From NCBI GenBank assembly GCA_036346395.1, contig CM070599.1, positions 7,555,232 to 7,619,231 on the forward strand: 64,000 bases of DNA, in the 5' to 3' direction. This DNA is from Hsuehochloa calcarea (lineage: Eukaryota > Streptophyta > Magnoliopsida > Poales > Poaceae). Positions 24,440 to 35,589 of the stretch are shown here, piece after piece (position 1 is the stretch's first letter; each line of letters opens with the position of its first letter). The notes under the pieces were generated by a model that saw only the letters and a program-made list of their open reading frames with translations, was not told where the DNA came from and searched no databases. The position numbers were made by a program, and so were the translations under genes.

Positions 24440-25554
24440 ATGGAGATTCCTAAGGCTTTGCTCCTCGCCATCCTCGGCTGCGTCTGCTTGGGCGATTCTG
24501 TCCTAGGAGCTCGCGAGTGAGTGATGACTCGGCCATGGTGGCTAGGCACGAGATGTGGATGGTGCGAGACGGCCGCGTGTACAAGGACGCGCCGAGAAGG
24601 CGCGGCGGTTCGAGGTGTTCAAGGCCAACGCCGCCTTCATCGAGTCGTTCAACGCCGGAACCACAAGTTCGGCTCGGCGTCAACCAATTCGCCGACCTCA
24701 CCAACGAGGAGTTCAGAGCAACCAAGAATAACAAGGGCTTCAATCCTAACGCAGTCGGGGTTCCTACCGGATTCAGTACGAAAATCTTAGCCTTGATGCA
24801 CTTCCGGCACTGTGGACTGGAGGACGAAGGGCGCCGTCACTCCCATCAAGGATCAAGGCCAATGTGGTAAGTGCATTTAGTATACTGCCGCACCGCATGT
24901 ATGTGTCAACCTTCTCCTTATCTCTGAGGATGGTGATGTACATCTGTCACAACATGTACAATTAATTTCAGTGCTGCTGCTGGGCTTTTTCTGCTGTGGC
25001 GCCATGGAGGGCATCGTCAAGTCGAGCACCGCAAGCTTATCTCACTGTCGGAGCAAGAGTTGGTGAACTGTGACGCCCATGGTGAGGACCAGGGCTGCGA
25101 GGGCGGGCTCATGGACGACGCCTTCAAGTTCATCATCAAGAACGGCGGCCTCACCACCGAGTCCAACTACCCATACACGGCACAAGACGGCAAGTGCAAG
25201 GGTGGATCCAAGAGCGCCGGGACCATCAAGGGCTACGAGGATGTGCCGGCCAACAACGAGGGTGCCCTCATGAAGGCGGTGGCAAACCAACCCGTGTCAG
25301 TGGCCGTGGACGGAGGCGACATGACGTTCCAATTCTACTCAGGTGGCGTGATGACCGGCCTCTGCAGACCGACCGACCATGGGATTGCGACCATTGGTTA
25401 TGGTAAGACCAGCGACGGCACCAAGTATTGGTTGATGAAGAACTCGTGGGGCACGACATGGGGCGAGCATGGGTACTTGAGAATGGCGAAGGACATTTCT
25501 GACAAGAAGGGCATGTGTGGCCTTGCCATGGAGCCTTCCTACCCCACCGAGTAG
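24440..25554 (+). pseudogene. SAG39-like cysteine protease pseudogene (copy 2)
   Basis: Exon 1 is 24440-24866, the intron is 24867-24971, and exon 2 ends at 25554. A one-base loss turns codon 27 into TGA (24518-24520). More single-base losses follow at about 24592, 24657, 24676, 24777 and 24812 relative to copy 1. The splice acceptor is followed by an extra T, and exon 2 has further losses before 25040. From 25060 the frame is open to the normal stop and keeps His (DHG) and Asn (KNSWG), but the segment before His reads GLCRPTDHG instead of GSCGTDLDHG. As written it cannot make an active enzyme. Many lesions fall at CAG, CTG or GG sites, so consensus errors should be excluded before it is called a true pseudogene. 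Confidence 0.85.
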
Positions 25555-25786
25555 TGCCACATATTCATGCACATACACAAAGATTGAATAAATATGCATG
25601 CCTCTTGTTCTGGCATAGTTCATATGCGTCTCTAAATTGTGTTACAGAATATATGTGTTATGTAGATGCACTTTCATACTTCATGATCAATACCATGTAA
25701 ATATGCTGGATGTGGAAACTTCAAATATTGATCAAGAATTCGTGCTGGTTATATGCCTCCAGATTTAGCATTTCTATGATGTTGAC

Positions 25787-25905
25787 AATGTTGCAAGTAA
25801 TTAAATCGGAAAAGATACTACCGTAGATGATGTTGCCTACTGTATCTTTAGGTTTTGAAAATCATTGCTGTAGACTGATGGTGGATGGTGCTTTGTATAA
25901 TATGG
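25787..25905 (+). repeat. Local direct repeat, left of copia fragment
   Basis: About 119 bp of the protease 3' flank. It recurs at 26596-26714 with a few substitutions. The two copies bracket a copia RT fragment. A further 18-bp local duplication (GTGCTTTGTATAATA) occurs at the junction (25891-25919). Confidence 0.85.
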
Positions 25906-26596
25906 TGCTTTGTATAATACTCCGAAGGATTCGTGATGCGGTGACCAATGTCTGTCGCCAACTTGGGCTTGGTGTCGACCAACATGCAGTTCGCCATGCA
26001 CGCGGGCTCCAAGAGATCCTCAACATACTGGCGTTGTGAAAAGAAAAATCCGAAAGGAGATCGAGTCACAGGTATGCCGACAAAGTAATGAAGGGGGCCG
26101 AGAAAGTAATGAAGGGGTCCGAAATCCTTCATCTTGAACTCAGCATGGAGCCGGTTGATGATGGCTCGCAAAAACTTGTCGGAGGAGGCGGTGAGGATGA
26201 TGTCGTCGACGTAGAGGAGGAGGAAGGCCATTGCAGTACCCTACCGGAGGATGAACAGGGATGCATCCGAGCATGCCGAAGTGAAGTCGATCTGGCGGGC
26301 AAAGTTGGCAAAGTGCGTGAACCAAGCGCGTGGTGCCTGCTTGAGGCCGTAGAGGGACTTCGAGAGCAGGCACACGTGGTCAGGTCGAGACTTGTCGATG
26401 AAGCTAGCTGGTTGGAGGTAGAACACCTATTTGTCGAGGATGCCTTGCAAGAAGGCGTTCGTGACGTCAAGCTACTGCACCGGCCAGCTGTGGGACGCTG
26501 CGAGCATGAGCACCATCCGGATAGTCGCCGGCTTAACGATGGGACTAAATGTTTCATCGTAGTCGATGCCGGGGCGTTGGGAGAAGCCGCGGACCA
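25906..26596 (-). pseudogene. Copia reverse transcriptase fragment, minus strand
   Basis: The minus-strand translation gives a partial copia RT. It begins near YDETFSPIV and LAASHSWPV (26590-26480), followed by SLYGLKQAPRAWF, LLYVDDIILTAS (about 26215-26180), then FKMKDFGPLHYFLG (about 26130-26090). The fragment ends near TKPKLATDIG. A short tandem duplication doubles the GPLHYF segment, and stops interrupt the frame. It belongs to the same family as the RT at 9190-9860 but reaches farther toward the RT C-terminus. No LTR is attached. Confidence 0.85.
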
Positions 26597-26714
26597 TGTT
26601 GCAAGTAATTAAATTGGAAAAGATACTGCCATAGATGATGTTGCCTACTATATCTTTAGGTTTTGAAAATCATTGTTGTAGCCTGATGGTGGATGGTGCT
26701 TTGTATAATATGAT
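26596..26714 (+). repeat. Local direct repeat, right of copia fragment
   Basis: Second copy of 25787-25905. It continues into the ancestral flank shared with 13690 onward. Confidence 0.85.
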
Positions 26715-27333
26715 GCCTGTGAATGGATGAGCAAAAGGCGGAGGGGGGCCTGGTGTGAAGCAGAGTTTTTTATCGGTAAGGTTTTTTACAGGGGGAGTAG
26801 GTAAGAACGGTTTGACCGAAAATCGGAAAAATTTGCCAAATGTTTTTTTTTTGAATTTTTCATATTTTATTTTTTAAAAAAAATCGAATTCAAACAAAAT
26901 TCAAGCAAATTTTATTTTTTGCAAACCAATTTTTTTTACCCTGGTTTGGATTCCTACCGGGGGTGGCTGATAGAACCGAAATCACTTGCAAGATGCTCAA
27001 TTCATCTTCTTTCTATGGTTCAAAGTTCAAATGAGGTATGTATGAGCTCCGTTTTTTATTTTAGTCTCAACTTTCTGTTGGACCAAGGAGACGAATAGAT
27101 GGAGGTTGAATAGGTGCCACACACGCGACGACATTTTCAAACACTTTTGCTTTAAGGAGTTTAACGTTATCTCACTGCAATAACTATGTAGAGCTATAAA
27201 GATCAGAGGCTAAATCCTCATAATGAAATCTCTAAGAAAAACAGAATGAAATGAACCAAAATTTGTCTGGGTGGTCTGACCACCAACTAGTGGGCGGTGT
27301 GACCTCTTGAGCCGTCAGACCTCTCGGGGTGGT
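26715..27333. other. Ancestral downstream flank of copy 2
   Basis: Matches about 13690-14317, including the AT-rich part and the GGTCTGACC-type strings. No gene was recognised. It ends where LTR sequence starts at about 27334. Confidence 0.5.
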
Positions 27334-29936
27334 CTTCGGTAAACCCCTAGTCTCTGGGTCTTCGAGCTTTCTCTTCCAATGCTGGTTCCATTTCTACTAT
27401 GCCCCGGCCTCGGTTTTACTTGTAGCTCCTGGAACGCCAGCGCGTCTTCGTCGCCTTCGGAGCGTGCACCGAAGGCCCTCGCCGTGCCAATCTTTGCCAT
27501 CCTTGTGTTCGGTGAGCTTTTTACTCTCAGAAGTGCGTCATATCATGTCTTTGAGCTCGAGTATGAGTTCTCCTAAACTAATTTGTGCAATGCACGCCAG
27601 GAACCCGTGCATTTGAGGATTGAACTAAATCGGCCGAAATCCAAACTCTTCATCTCCCACCTTGCTCCGGTAAGCCATTATCCGATTGCTCGCTTCTTTA
27701 GGATTCTCTAACGGTCCTGAGTCATCCCGAGCCTTCACTCGCTCTAGTTCTGCACACGGTTTACCCCTCCACTTTGAACTGACCTCCACTGCCGCAGCTC
27801 GACCCTCAATTAGTCTTCTGGTAGTCCTTAGAACCCCAGGCACCCGATGTATGTTCGCTGCGGAGCTCTAATTTGTGCATGCGCCGTTGCCGCGTGTGTC
27901 ACCGCCGCTCCTCGCCGGTGAGCCACCAGCACAGACCGCCTTAGGCGTCGCCACCACCACCCAAAGACGCACAAGGCTATTGCGTAGCTGTAGCAGACCT
28001 TGGTCGGCCTCGCCATGGCGCGTAGCGCCGGCGAGCCGCCGGGCAAGACCACGGTGGCGTTGTCGGACGGCCCGACAACTGTAGCCGAGTCATTAGGCGC
28101 TAATCCGCAATTACTGTTATTAATGGTGTCTTAAGCGAATAAATGAGCCTATGACAGGCGGGCCCCGCGCACAAGAATCAGGGTTGTTTAGCAGCGGCTG
28201 ACCGGTGGACCACTCCACTTAAACGCACTAGTACTGTGCAGTGAGCCGGTGAACTTTTCCCCGTAGACCGGCAGTCCATGCACTGTGGCGTGGACCAAGC
28301 CACTGACAAGCAGGCCCCACATGTCAGATGGGGAAATTAAAATCCCCTGGGTAAAAGAAAAATTGCGCTATTCAATGGGCCCACTGGTCAGCGACTATGG
28401 CTAGCGCCCGGCTCGTTGAGAAAAATATAAAGCAAATAAAGAAAACCCGAATGTAATTATTTTTGAACTGAAAAATATGCTTAACTTCAAAAATGCATAA
28501 CAAATTCATTTTAAGTCCAAATGGGGTAAAACCAGTGCTAGTAATTTTCATTTTTGATGAAATTTATTTCAAAATAGGTTGCACATTTATCTCGGTATCA
28601 GAAAACATAGATTTGGAAAATGAGTATTTAATCGATTATCTTGATAATAGAAAAATTGTTTTAACTTCGAAATTTCATAACTTTTGCATGGAAACTCCAA
28701 ATGAGATGAACCAATTTGCAGTGGGCTCACAATAATATGCAAAATTTATCTATGAAATCAATTACCTCTCCACTATTCTACAATTTTGGGTCAAAACTTT
28801 AAATTGGATAAAATGCATTTTCGGGACATACAATCTTCAAACGACCATATCTTTCACCTACTGAATCCAAATGGAATAATTCTCGTACCTAAATTCATAC
28901 TGAAGCATAAACTATCTACTGTAGAAAAATCATGCATTTTGGAGCATCTTGCATATTATGACTTTTCTCGATGTTTATCGATTTTCCCATTCTTTAGATA
29001 CCGACGAAATCAACGTAGAATCTTACGCCACCGAGAGTGAACAACTACTCTTCCAGCAAGGCAAGCATCATTTGAACTTTCTTTTGCATCATATTGATCC
29101 CAGTTTTATTACACTAGTGTTTGAAATGCAATGATATTGCATGCATGCTATTTTCGGTATACCGTTATGTTGTGAGTAGATTAGTTATATCCTAAACTTG
29201 CTGGTTTTCCCTGATATCTCCCATACACATATGCTTAAGATAGATGTTGTGATGATAAGATTATTGTGTGTTGAATGCTTAGCCATTGCAGGTCTAGATA
29301 ACGCAGTAGATCAATTGACGGGACTAGCTCGTCAATTGTGGGAAACACACAACAACTCTTACTTTTCTTTTTGTACAGAGTGTTACTTCTAGTTATTGAG
29401 TTAAACTTTGATTATGTTAAATGGTTTTTGGGTCCGGACAAGTGGTTGTAGTGTGGGTGCTGTTATGCACGAGACTCGGGTTTGTGGTTGTCTTGTCTGG
29501 ACCATTAAGGACCAAGCCATGGACGTTACACTCCAAATACCGAGCGTACTATCACATGCCGGATATGGGTACCGTACGGTTAAGTAAGGGGAGTATTTTA
29601 TTAGTTTGGACCGCAGGTGATGTGAGGACATAGAGACCGTGAAATCCTATGTTCCTTAGGAACCTAGTGTGATATATAATGTGCTTAATGAGCACGATTA
29701 CTTATGTGGAGGAAAAACAACATACTAATTACCTCACACTGACCCCTCCAGCACAACATGTGTGCCCGCTTAGCGTGTGCTATATGCTCATGTCTAAGTT
29801 GGGATTCGTCTCACATGGGTGGTCTGACTCACTAGGATTTTCTTGCTAAAAATGAATGTATCTCAATTTTCCCCGACTGGCATACCTAAGGAAGTGTGCT
29901 ATTTTCCGGAGGCATCCGGAGGCTTACTGTAACATC
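27334..29936 (+). mobile_element. Gypsy-type LTR fragment, plus orientation
   Basis: Related in plus orientation to 3140-4640, and in inverted orientation to 15970-18600. It starts abruptly inside the LTR at 27334 and lacks the last kilobase that the inverted copy has (14940-15960). It stops at 29936, where another LTR-like start (TGTAACATCCC) follows. Short frames inside (up to 95 residues) do not match anything I recognise. Confidence 0.55.
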
Positions 29937-31704
29937 CCAATTTTCAGAGTTTCAAAAATCTCTTAAATAGTGGTAGTGAGAAAATTCATCATTTGGATTT
30001 ATTTGAAGATTAAATTAAAAAGCTTAATATGGACTTTTAGAACAAATTGATTTAATGTGCTTAATCCCAACATCAACAATTGCCAAAATTATTTTATTTG
30101 GATTCTATATGCTTAGATATATTTTATAGAATTTTCTGGAATTTTTCCAAAGTCTTTTGCTATTTTCTATTGGCTATTTGTATTTTCTGGATTTATTTAA
30201 AAGAAAATCAAAGAAATCCTTGAACGATCTTTGGGCCAAGCCCAACACTATTCCATCGCGCCACCCAGATCCCAAGGCCGCCTCCCACCGTTGGATCGCC
30301 ATCGCTCGGTTGCTTCGCCGTATTGCGCGCTTCCTCGCTCTCGGCCACAGGTGGGCCCGCGACCGAGTCGTCGTCTCCGGGGAGTCTTCTTCCTCCTCAC
30401 GCGCGTGCGTGCTATCGCCATTACCGAGCTTCACTCCGTGACGGCAACGGCGATTCTCTCACGATTTCTTGAGCCGACCCACCAAATCGTGTCTCCTGTT
30501 ATTCCTTATCCGCTCCAAACCAAATCAAACCCGAATCGGTTTCAATCTCCGAGAATCATGGAATTCAAAAACCCGGCCGTTTCGGACCCGAATTGGGGGT
30601 TTCCAAATCTCGGCGTCTCCGAGCCTATAAGTACCCCCTTAGCACCGCCTATACCTCCGCAACCCTAAGCCGCCACTCGCCGCCTGATCGCCTAAGCGCC
30701 GCATTTTCAAGCTTTAGGGTTTTCGCCGAGCTTCTTCTCCGGTGGATTGCGCCGCCGTCGTCATCGCCCTTGCTCCACCGACTGCACCGTTGTGATCAGC
30801 AAGTCTCAGGCTACCTCGTGCGCACCTCCTCGTCGCCGGAGCATCGCCGGAGCGCCTGTCCGACAAAACCAAAGGTCTCTCCGCCGCTTCTTCCTCGCCA
30901 CGGTTGCCACCGCCTTCCGACCATCGGTAAGGGTACCATCGGTGCGCAATAACCCGTGGAACCTTCGGTACCTTTGGTCACCGGCGACTGTCAGAATCGC
31001 CGGCGAGCCTTGGTCCCCGAGCCCCTCGTAGTGCATCGTCGGCAACCACGCCAAATACTGTCACCTCTAGCGCTATGTCATCTGCGTGGTCGCCACATCG
31101 CCACAGCGTGGCTCATCCACCGCCAAATCTCCGTGGCTCGGTGAACCCGATTCACCGTGAGTTGTACACCGGACGATGGGTCCCACATGTCAGATTTCTT
31201 TTTAAATTTATTTCTTTTTCCGGAAATTCTCGGCTGACGCAAGCATTGTGCAATAATTTGATTTTCCTTTATAAAAATAATTCGGGAAATTCAAGAAAAT
31301 CCAAATTAGGGTTTAATTGATTTTCAAATCTTCCAAAGCCCATATCTTTTGCATCCGAAGTCCAATTGAGCCCATTCAAATTTGTAAATTCATATAAAAT
31401 TAAGATCTATTTAATGGTGAATTTTATTTGAATTTTTGGAGTTGTTTTGCCTCTGTTATTTATTTATTTTTGTTTCTTTTGTCTCGTTTGCGAGTAGATG
31501 TCGATACTTCGGGGAATTTTGCAGAAGAAGGAGCACCTCAAGACCAAGACCAATATCTAGATCTATTCCAAGGCAAGTTATACCTTTGATCATATTGAAC
31601 CCAGTTTCCAAAATATTTTGTTTCAATGTATTGCATTCTATTTCAAGTATTTATTTAAATGCTTTTGGGTGTAGTTATTAATCCAAATTATTATGCCACC
31701 TTGT
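29937..31704 (+). mobile_element. Second gypsy-type LTR-like segment
   Basis: Starts TGTAACATCCC, a common start of rice gypsy LTRs, and has a TATA-like CTATAAG near 30625 with CT- and GCC-rich sequence after it. The part at 31490-31620 resembles 28980-29110 (GGCAAG, then CATATTGAACCCAG), so it belongs to the same broad LTR group. It is cut off at 31704/31705 by a copia LTR. Overlapping frames at 30231-30668 and 30593-30952 are composition-driven. Confidence 0.5.
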
Positions 31705-31976
31705 CTAAGAAAGAAGATTTGAAGAGAAGCAACGTGCTCCTGAAACACATGCTTGTCTCTGATTTCATTTTGCCTCGGTTTCTCATTTTGTATCGGAGTT
31801 CGTTCTCTTCAGGAGCGGAGTATTGTGCTATTAGCATCAACATGAGGAACCAGACAACGTGAAGACGAGACAGGCGCTGCAGCTGGGCAGTCGGGAGGAC
31901 AGCAGCGAGCGTAGTCTTCGCTTCCAGGCGGATCACACCAAGGGCGCAAGGACCAGTGGTAAGAAAAATTCCAACA
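31705..31976 (+). mobile_element. Truncated 5' LTR of non-autonomous copia element
   Basis: These 272 bp match 34392-34663 with five substitutions and no indels, and end in TTCCAACA. The first about 156 bp of the LTR are missing. The left break at 31705 joins gypsy-type LTR sequence. Confidence 0.9.
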
Positions 31977-31978
31977 TT

Positions 31979-31990
31979 TGGTATCAGAGC
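31979..31990 (+). promoter_or_regulatory. Primer-binding site (initiator tRNA-Met type)
   Basis: TGGTATCAGAGC directly follows the LTR end after two spacer bases. This is the standard minus-strand primer-binding site of plant copia elements and fixes the element's orientation as plus. Confidence 0.92.
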
Positions 31991-32007
31991 CTGCACTCGA
32001 TCCGGCG

Positions 32008-33771
32008 ATGCGTCGATCATCTTCCCACTCACCTACCCGGCCAAGGATGCCCAACAACGCCGTGAACGCCCGAGGCGGATTCTGCAGCGACAGCAACGGC
32101 GGTGGGGAAGTTGTGATCCATCGCGTGGTGAGGGAGTCAGGAGGCTCGGTCGTATACCCGATATTGACGCGAACCAACTATGGAGATTGGTCTCTCGTGA
32201 TGAGGGTGAATCTACAAGCGCAAGGATTGTGGGAAGCGATCGACCCCGGCAATGGCGACTACCGCGACGACAGGATGGCGTTGTCGGCCATACTCCGAGC
32301 CATTCCGTCGGAGATGCTGTCTACGCTTGCGGTCAAGAACACCGCCAAGGACGCATGGGACACCATCAAGACAATGCGCATGGGAGTCCAACACGTACGC
32401 GAGGCAAAGGCGCAGACGCTACGCAAAGAATTTGATGACATCAAATTCAAGAGCGGTGAGTCGGTGGATGACTTCGCAATGCGGCTCACCGGCCTAGTCA
32501 ACAACTTGGAAATACTCGGGGACAAGATTGAGGAAGGCCGCATTGTTAAAAAATTCCTTTGTGTCGTCCCGCCAAGGTATTATCAGGTAGCGATCTCAAT
32601 TGAGACGCTCGTTGACTTGCAGACACTCTCGGTGGAAGAACTCACCAGTCGACTGAAGGTCGTAGAAGAGCGCTTCGAATAAGACAACAACGACGACACC
32701 AGCGGACACCTGCTCCTCACAGAGGATGAGTGGCTTGCTCGCATGAAGCAGCGCGAGCATGGCCAGGGCTCGTCTGGCAAACCGAAGCCCAGTGGTGACA
32801 GACAATTTTACAAGGAATCGTCGGAGGAGGACGACCGTGACTCATCAAGAAGACGCGAGCGTGGACGCGGGCGTGAGCGAGGCGGCAGAGGAGAACGTGG
32901 AGATTGGACTAGGCGAGACGATGGTGACAGATCCCATGACAAGTCACATATCAAGTGCTTTAAATGTGATAAATACGGTCACTACGCATCGGAGTGTCGC
33001 AGCCACATAAAGTGCTTCAACTGCGACAAATATGGGCATTATGCTTCGGATTGCCGAAACAAGAAGAAGAACGAGGAGTTAAACCTCACCCGAGCTATTG
33101 AAGACGACGAACCGACCCTGCTTCTCTCCTTATGTGTCGACCAGGCGCCGGTCATGGTGATGTTGAACGAGGAGAACATAGTTCCTAAACTACACACAGA
33201 GGGAGGCAACCATGATCATACTGATGAGTGGTACTTAGACAATGGAGCAAGCAATCACATGACGGGAGATCGCTCCATGTTCCATGAGCTTGATGAGAAT
33301 ATTTCGGGCAAAGTCAAGTTTGGCGACGGCTCCACGGTGAAAATAAGAGGCAAAGGATCAATGCTATTGCAATGCAAGAATGGTGATCAAAGGATGCTGA
33401 CTGAAATCTATTATATACCAAGTCTGAGTCTGTGTAATAATATACTCAGTCTCGGGCAGTTGGCGGAACGGGGGTGCAAGGTGGTGCTGCAGGACGAGTT
33501 CTTGCGTGTCTATAACAAGAACAAAGATCTGTTGATGAAGGTGAAGAGATCTCCGAACCGGTTATATAAAAATTTTCTGAAAGCTTGTAAACCGGTTTCT
33601 GTGAAGGACATTCTGGAGGAGCCAGAGTGGAATTGGGGAGTAGAGCCAGGACAGGAGGTCTCAGGCGTTGTTGATCTCATCGGTCAAGGACATGACAGGA
33701 CCCAAGGATGGCACGCAGTTGGCGCAGGAGGCGCAGCAGGCGGAGCCTCCGGGGGTGCAGACGGCACGTAG
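32008..33771 (+). pseudogene. Copia gag-protease polyprotein, interrupted by an in-frame stop
   Basis: The ATG at 32008 opens a Gag (UBN2 type) with NYGDWSLVMRVNLQAQGLW, then AKDAWDTIKTMR and LRKEFDDIKFKSGESVDDF. A single in-frame TAA at 32680-32682 interrupts it, and the same frame continues to 33771. After a basic Arg/Glu/Gly-rich linker come two CX2CX4HX4C zinc knuckles (32956-32997 and 33013-33054). The aspartic-protease motif LDNGASNHMTGD follows near 33237, then a GAG-pre-integrase-like segment ending near 33590. No integrase, RT or RNase H is present, so the element depended on others for movement. The last part (33600-33771) is Gly/Ala-rich filler. Confidence 0.9.
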
Positions 33772-34227
33772 GAAGGCGTGCAGGGCACTCAAGCGGATGG
33801 CAAGTCCCACGCGCATGCAGTTGCTGCTGGAGGAACCAGCGGCTCGGGTCAAACCCATGGACCCCATCGGCATGCAAGCACAGCAGGAGAGAGAGGCGGT
33901 GTAGCCTCAGCTAAGATGTACGAAGAGAAGTGGGCAGATTTGGTCCAAGAGAGAGGGGCAAGAGGCTCAGGTAACGGCGAAACCCAGGCGATCATGGGAG
34001 CAGGTGCTCCAGCCCAGGTGGGTGTGCAAAGAAGGACGAGTTCAGTCCAGGTGCGAGACGTGGCAAGCGTTGGTTTGTGTATGACTCAGGATGCCGCAAT
34101 CACAAGCGGTAGGGTAGTATTGGCTCAGGAAGGAACAGCGCACAGAAGTGCAGGTAGAAGAGGAAAAACCTGGAAGTTTATATGAGAGAGAAGATCAGCG
34201 TGATCAAAGTGAGGAAACGAGATTAAG
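33772..34227 (+). other. Non-coding tail of the non-autonomous copia element
   Basis: Purine-rich sequence between the gag-protease frame and the polypurine tract. It replaces the whole integrase-RT-RNase H region of an autonomous element. A 135-residue frame (33778-34185) is Gly/Ala/Arg/Gln-rich with no domain I recognise. Confidence 0.6.
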
Positions 34228-34235
34228 GGGGTGAT
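34224..34235 (+). promoter_or_regulatory. Polypurine tract
   Basis: TAAGGGGGTGAT lies immediately before the TGTTGGAG start of the 3' LTR, the expected position for the plus-strand primer. Confidence 0.85.
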
Positions 34236-34663
34236 TGTTGGAGTTAATCTCGGTTTAGTTTTTTTTATAGCTTTCGGTTTCCGTTTCAGATTCCAGAGTT
34301 AGTAGTCGTACCCGGTTCGGACAATGAGTTCGTATAAGGATCAACTATTTAGTCTTTATAAGACCAAGTTATGTAAGGGAAGAAGCAAGAGCTAAGAAAG
34401 AAGATTTGAAGAGAAGCAACGTGCTCCTGAAACACATGCTTGTCTCTGATTTCATTTTGCCTCGGTTTCTCGTTTTGTATCGGAGATCGTTCTCTTCAGG
34501 AGCGGAGTATTGTGCTATTAGCATCAACAGGAGGAACCAGACAACGTGAAGACGAGACAGGCGCTGCAGCTAGGCAGTCGGGAGGACAGCAGCGAGCGTA
34601 GTCTTCGCTTCCAGGCGGATCACACCAAGGGCGCAAGGACCAGCGGTAAGAAAAATTCCAACA
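34236..34663 (+). mobile_element. 3' LTR of non-autonomous copia element (428 bp)
   Basis: Complete LTR with TGTTGGAG and TTCCAACA ends. Comparison with the truncated 5' LTR gives 5 differences in 272 bp (about 1.8 percent). At the commonly used grass rate of 1.3e-8 per site per year this is roughly 0.7 million years since insertion, a rough figure given possible sequence errors. Confidence 0.92.
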
Positions 34664-35500
34664 GGGAACGACAGGAGGAGGACGTTCGCGCCCCACGCCT
34701 TCTTGGCTGGCAGAGGAGGTGGTGGCTATCACCGCTGTGGTCGTGCTCCCCATGGTTTACCTTGGCATCAGTTTTGTTGGCTTGTGCTTTGCTAATTGGG
34801 GTGTTTCAGTGTTTGCCGAAGATAAATAGGCATTGTAGTCGAATGGAGTGCAATATTCTCTTTGGGAACGTCAAAATTAGTGTAAACAGATGGGGAAAAA
34901 TTCGATTGCGGAGGGCCTCAGGGGAGGCCCTACAACATCAGTCGTCTATCCGGAGTTGACTGTGGGAGATCAATTGCTGATGGGGAGTTGCCTTTGGCTC
35001 GTATTATTATAGGATATGTCAAGGATAATACTTGACTGCACGAAGCTTACCATCCATGGGACATCACATCAACCGTCCATTCCTTACGTAAACTTATATG
35101 TCTATGTCAATCACCTTTTCCACCAAATCCTTGTTTCTCACCCACACAAGTCCCTAACTCATTAGGCAAAGCAGGCAATACGAGCAGAACAATCATGGTG
35201 GTGGACTGGTGGGCACGATCATATATCAACCGGTGTTGTTCCAACTCGTAGCTGTTGTTGTCCTCTTCTTGGCGTCGCCTCCATCACCGCCACCTCCTCC
35301 TCTCCTCTTTTATCCTCTTCCTCCTCCCTCCCTCCCTCCTAATCATACGAACTGGAGCTCCAACGAGCCGCCAGTGGCTGGATATCGCCTTCTCCTTCTC
35401 CTTCCACTTCATCTCTATGCCTCTCTCTCCTCCCCTTCCCCTGCTTCGTCCCTCCTTCCCCGGTGAGCCCATAGTAGCTAGAGATCACCAACAGAGATGA
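34664..35500. other. Unassigned stretch with proline/leucine-rich chance frames
   Basis: It contains a TCC-rich tract (35270-35340). The frames at 35209-35466 and 35255-35500 derive from it. A piece at 34930-35030 reads like a retroelement C-terminus but is too short to classify. No gene is called. Confidence 0.4.
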
Positions 35501-35589
35501 GCTTCTTCCGATCTGCTACCATATCGCTATGAGACCCACCTTCGTTGCTCGACGAACTCCATCATCGCACAAATCTGATGTTGCGGAAG

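Larger units (their letters stand above)
16904..25740. repeat. Segmental duplication, copy 2
   Basis: Colinear with 1-8851 at an offset of 16903-16905 bp. It carries the same order: minus LTR-like, pyrimidine tract, plus LTR-like, copia gag relic, gene-poor stretch, protease. Unlike copy 1 it continues past the protease into the ancestral flank (25740 onward). Confidence 0.93.

Noticed and set aside
35209..35500. Overlapping Pro/Leu-rich frames
   Set aside because: They derive from a TCC-rich tract; there is no start context, domain or homology I recognise.
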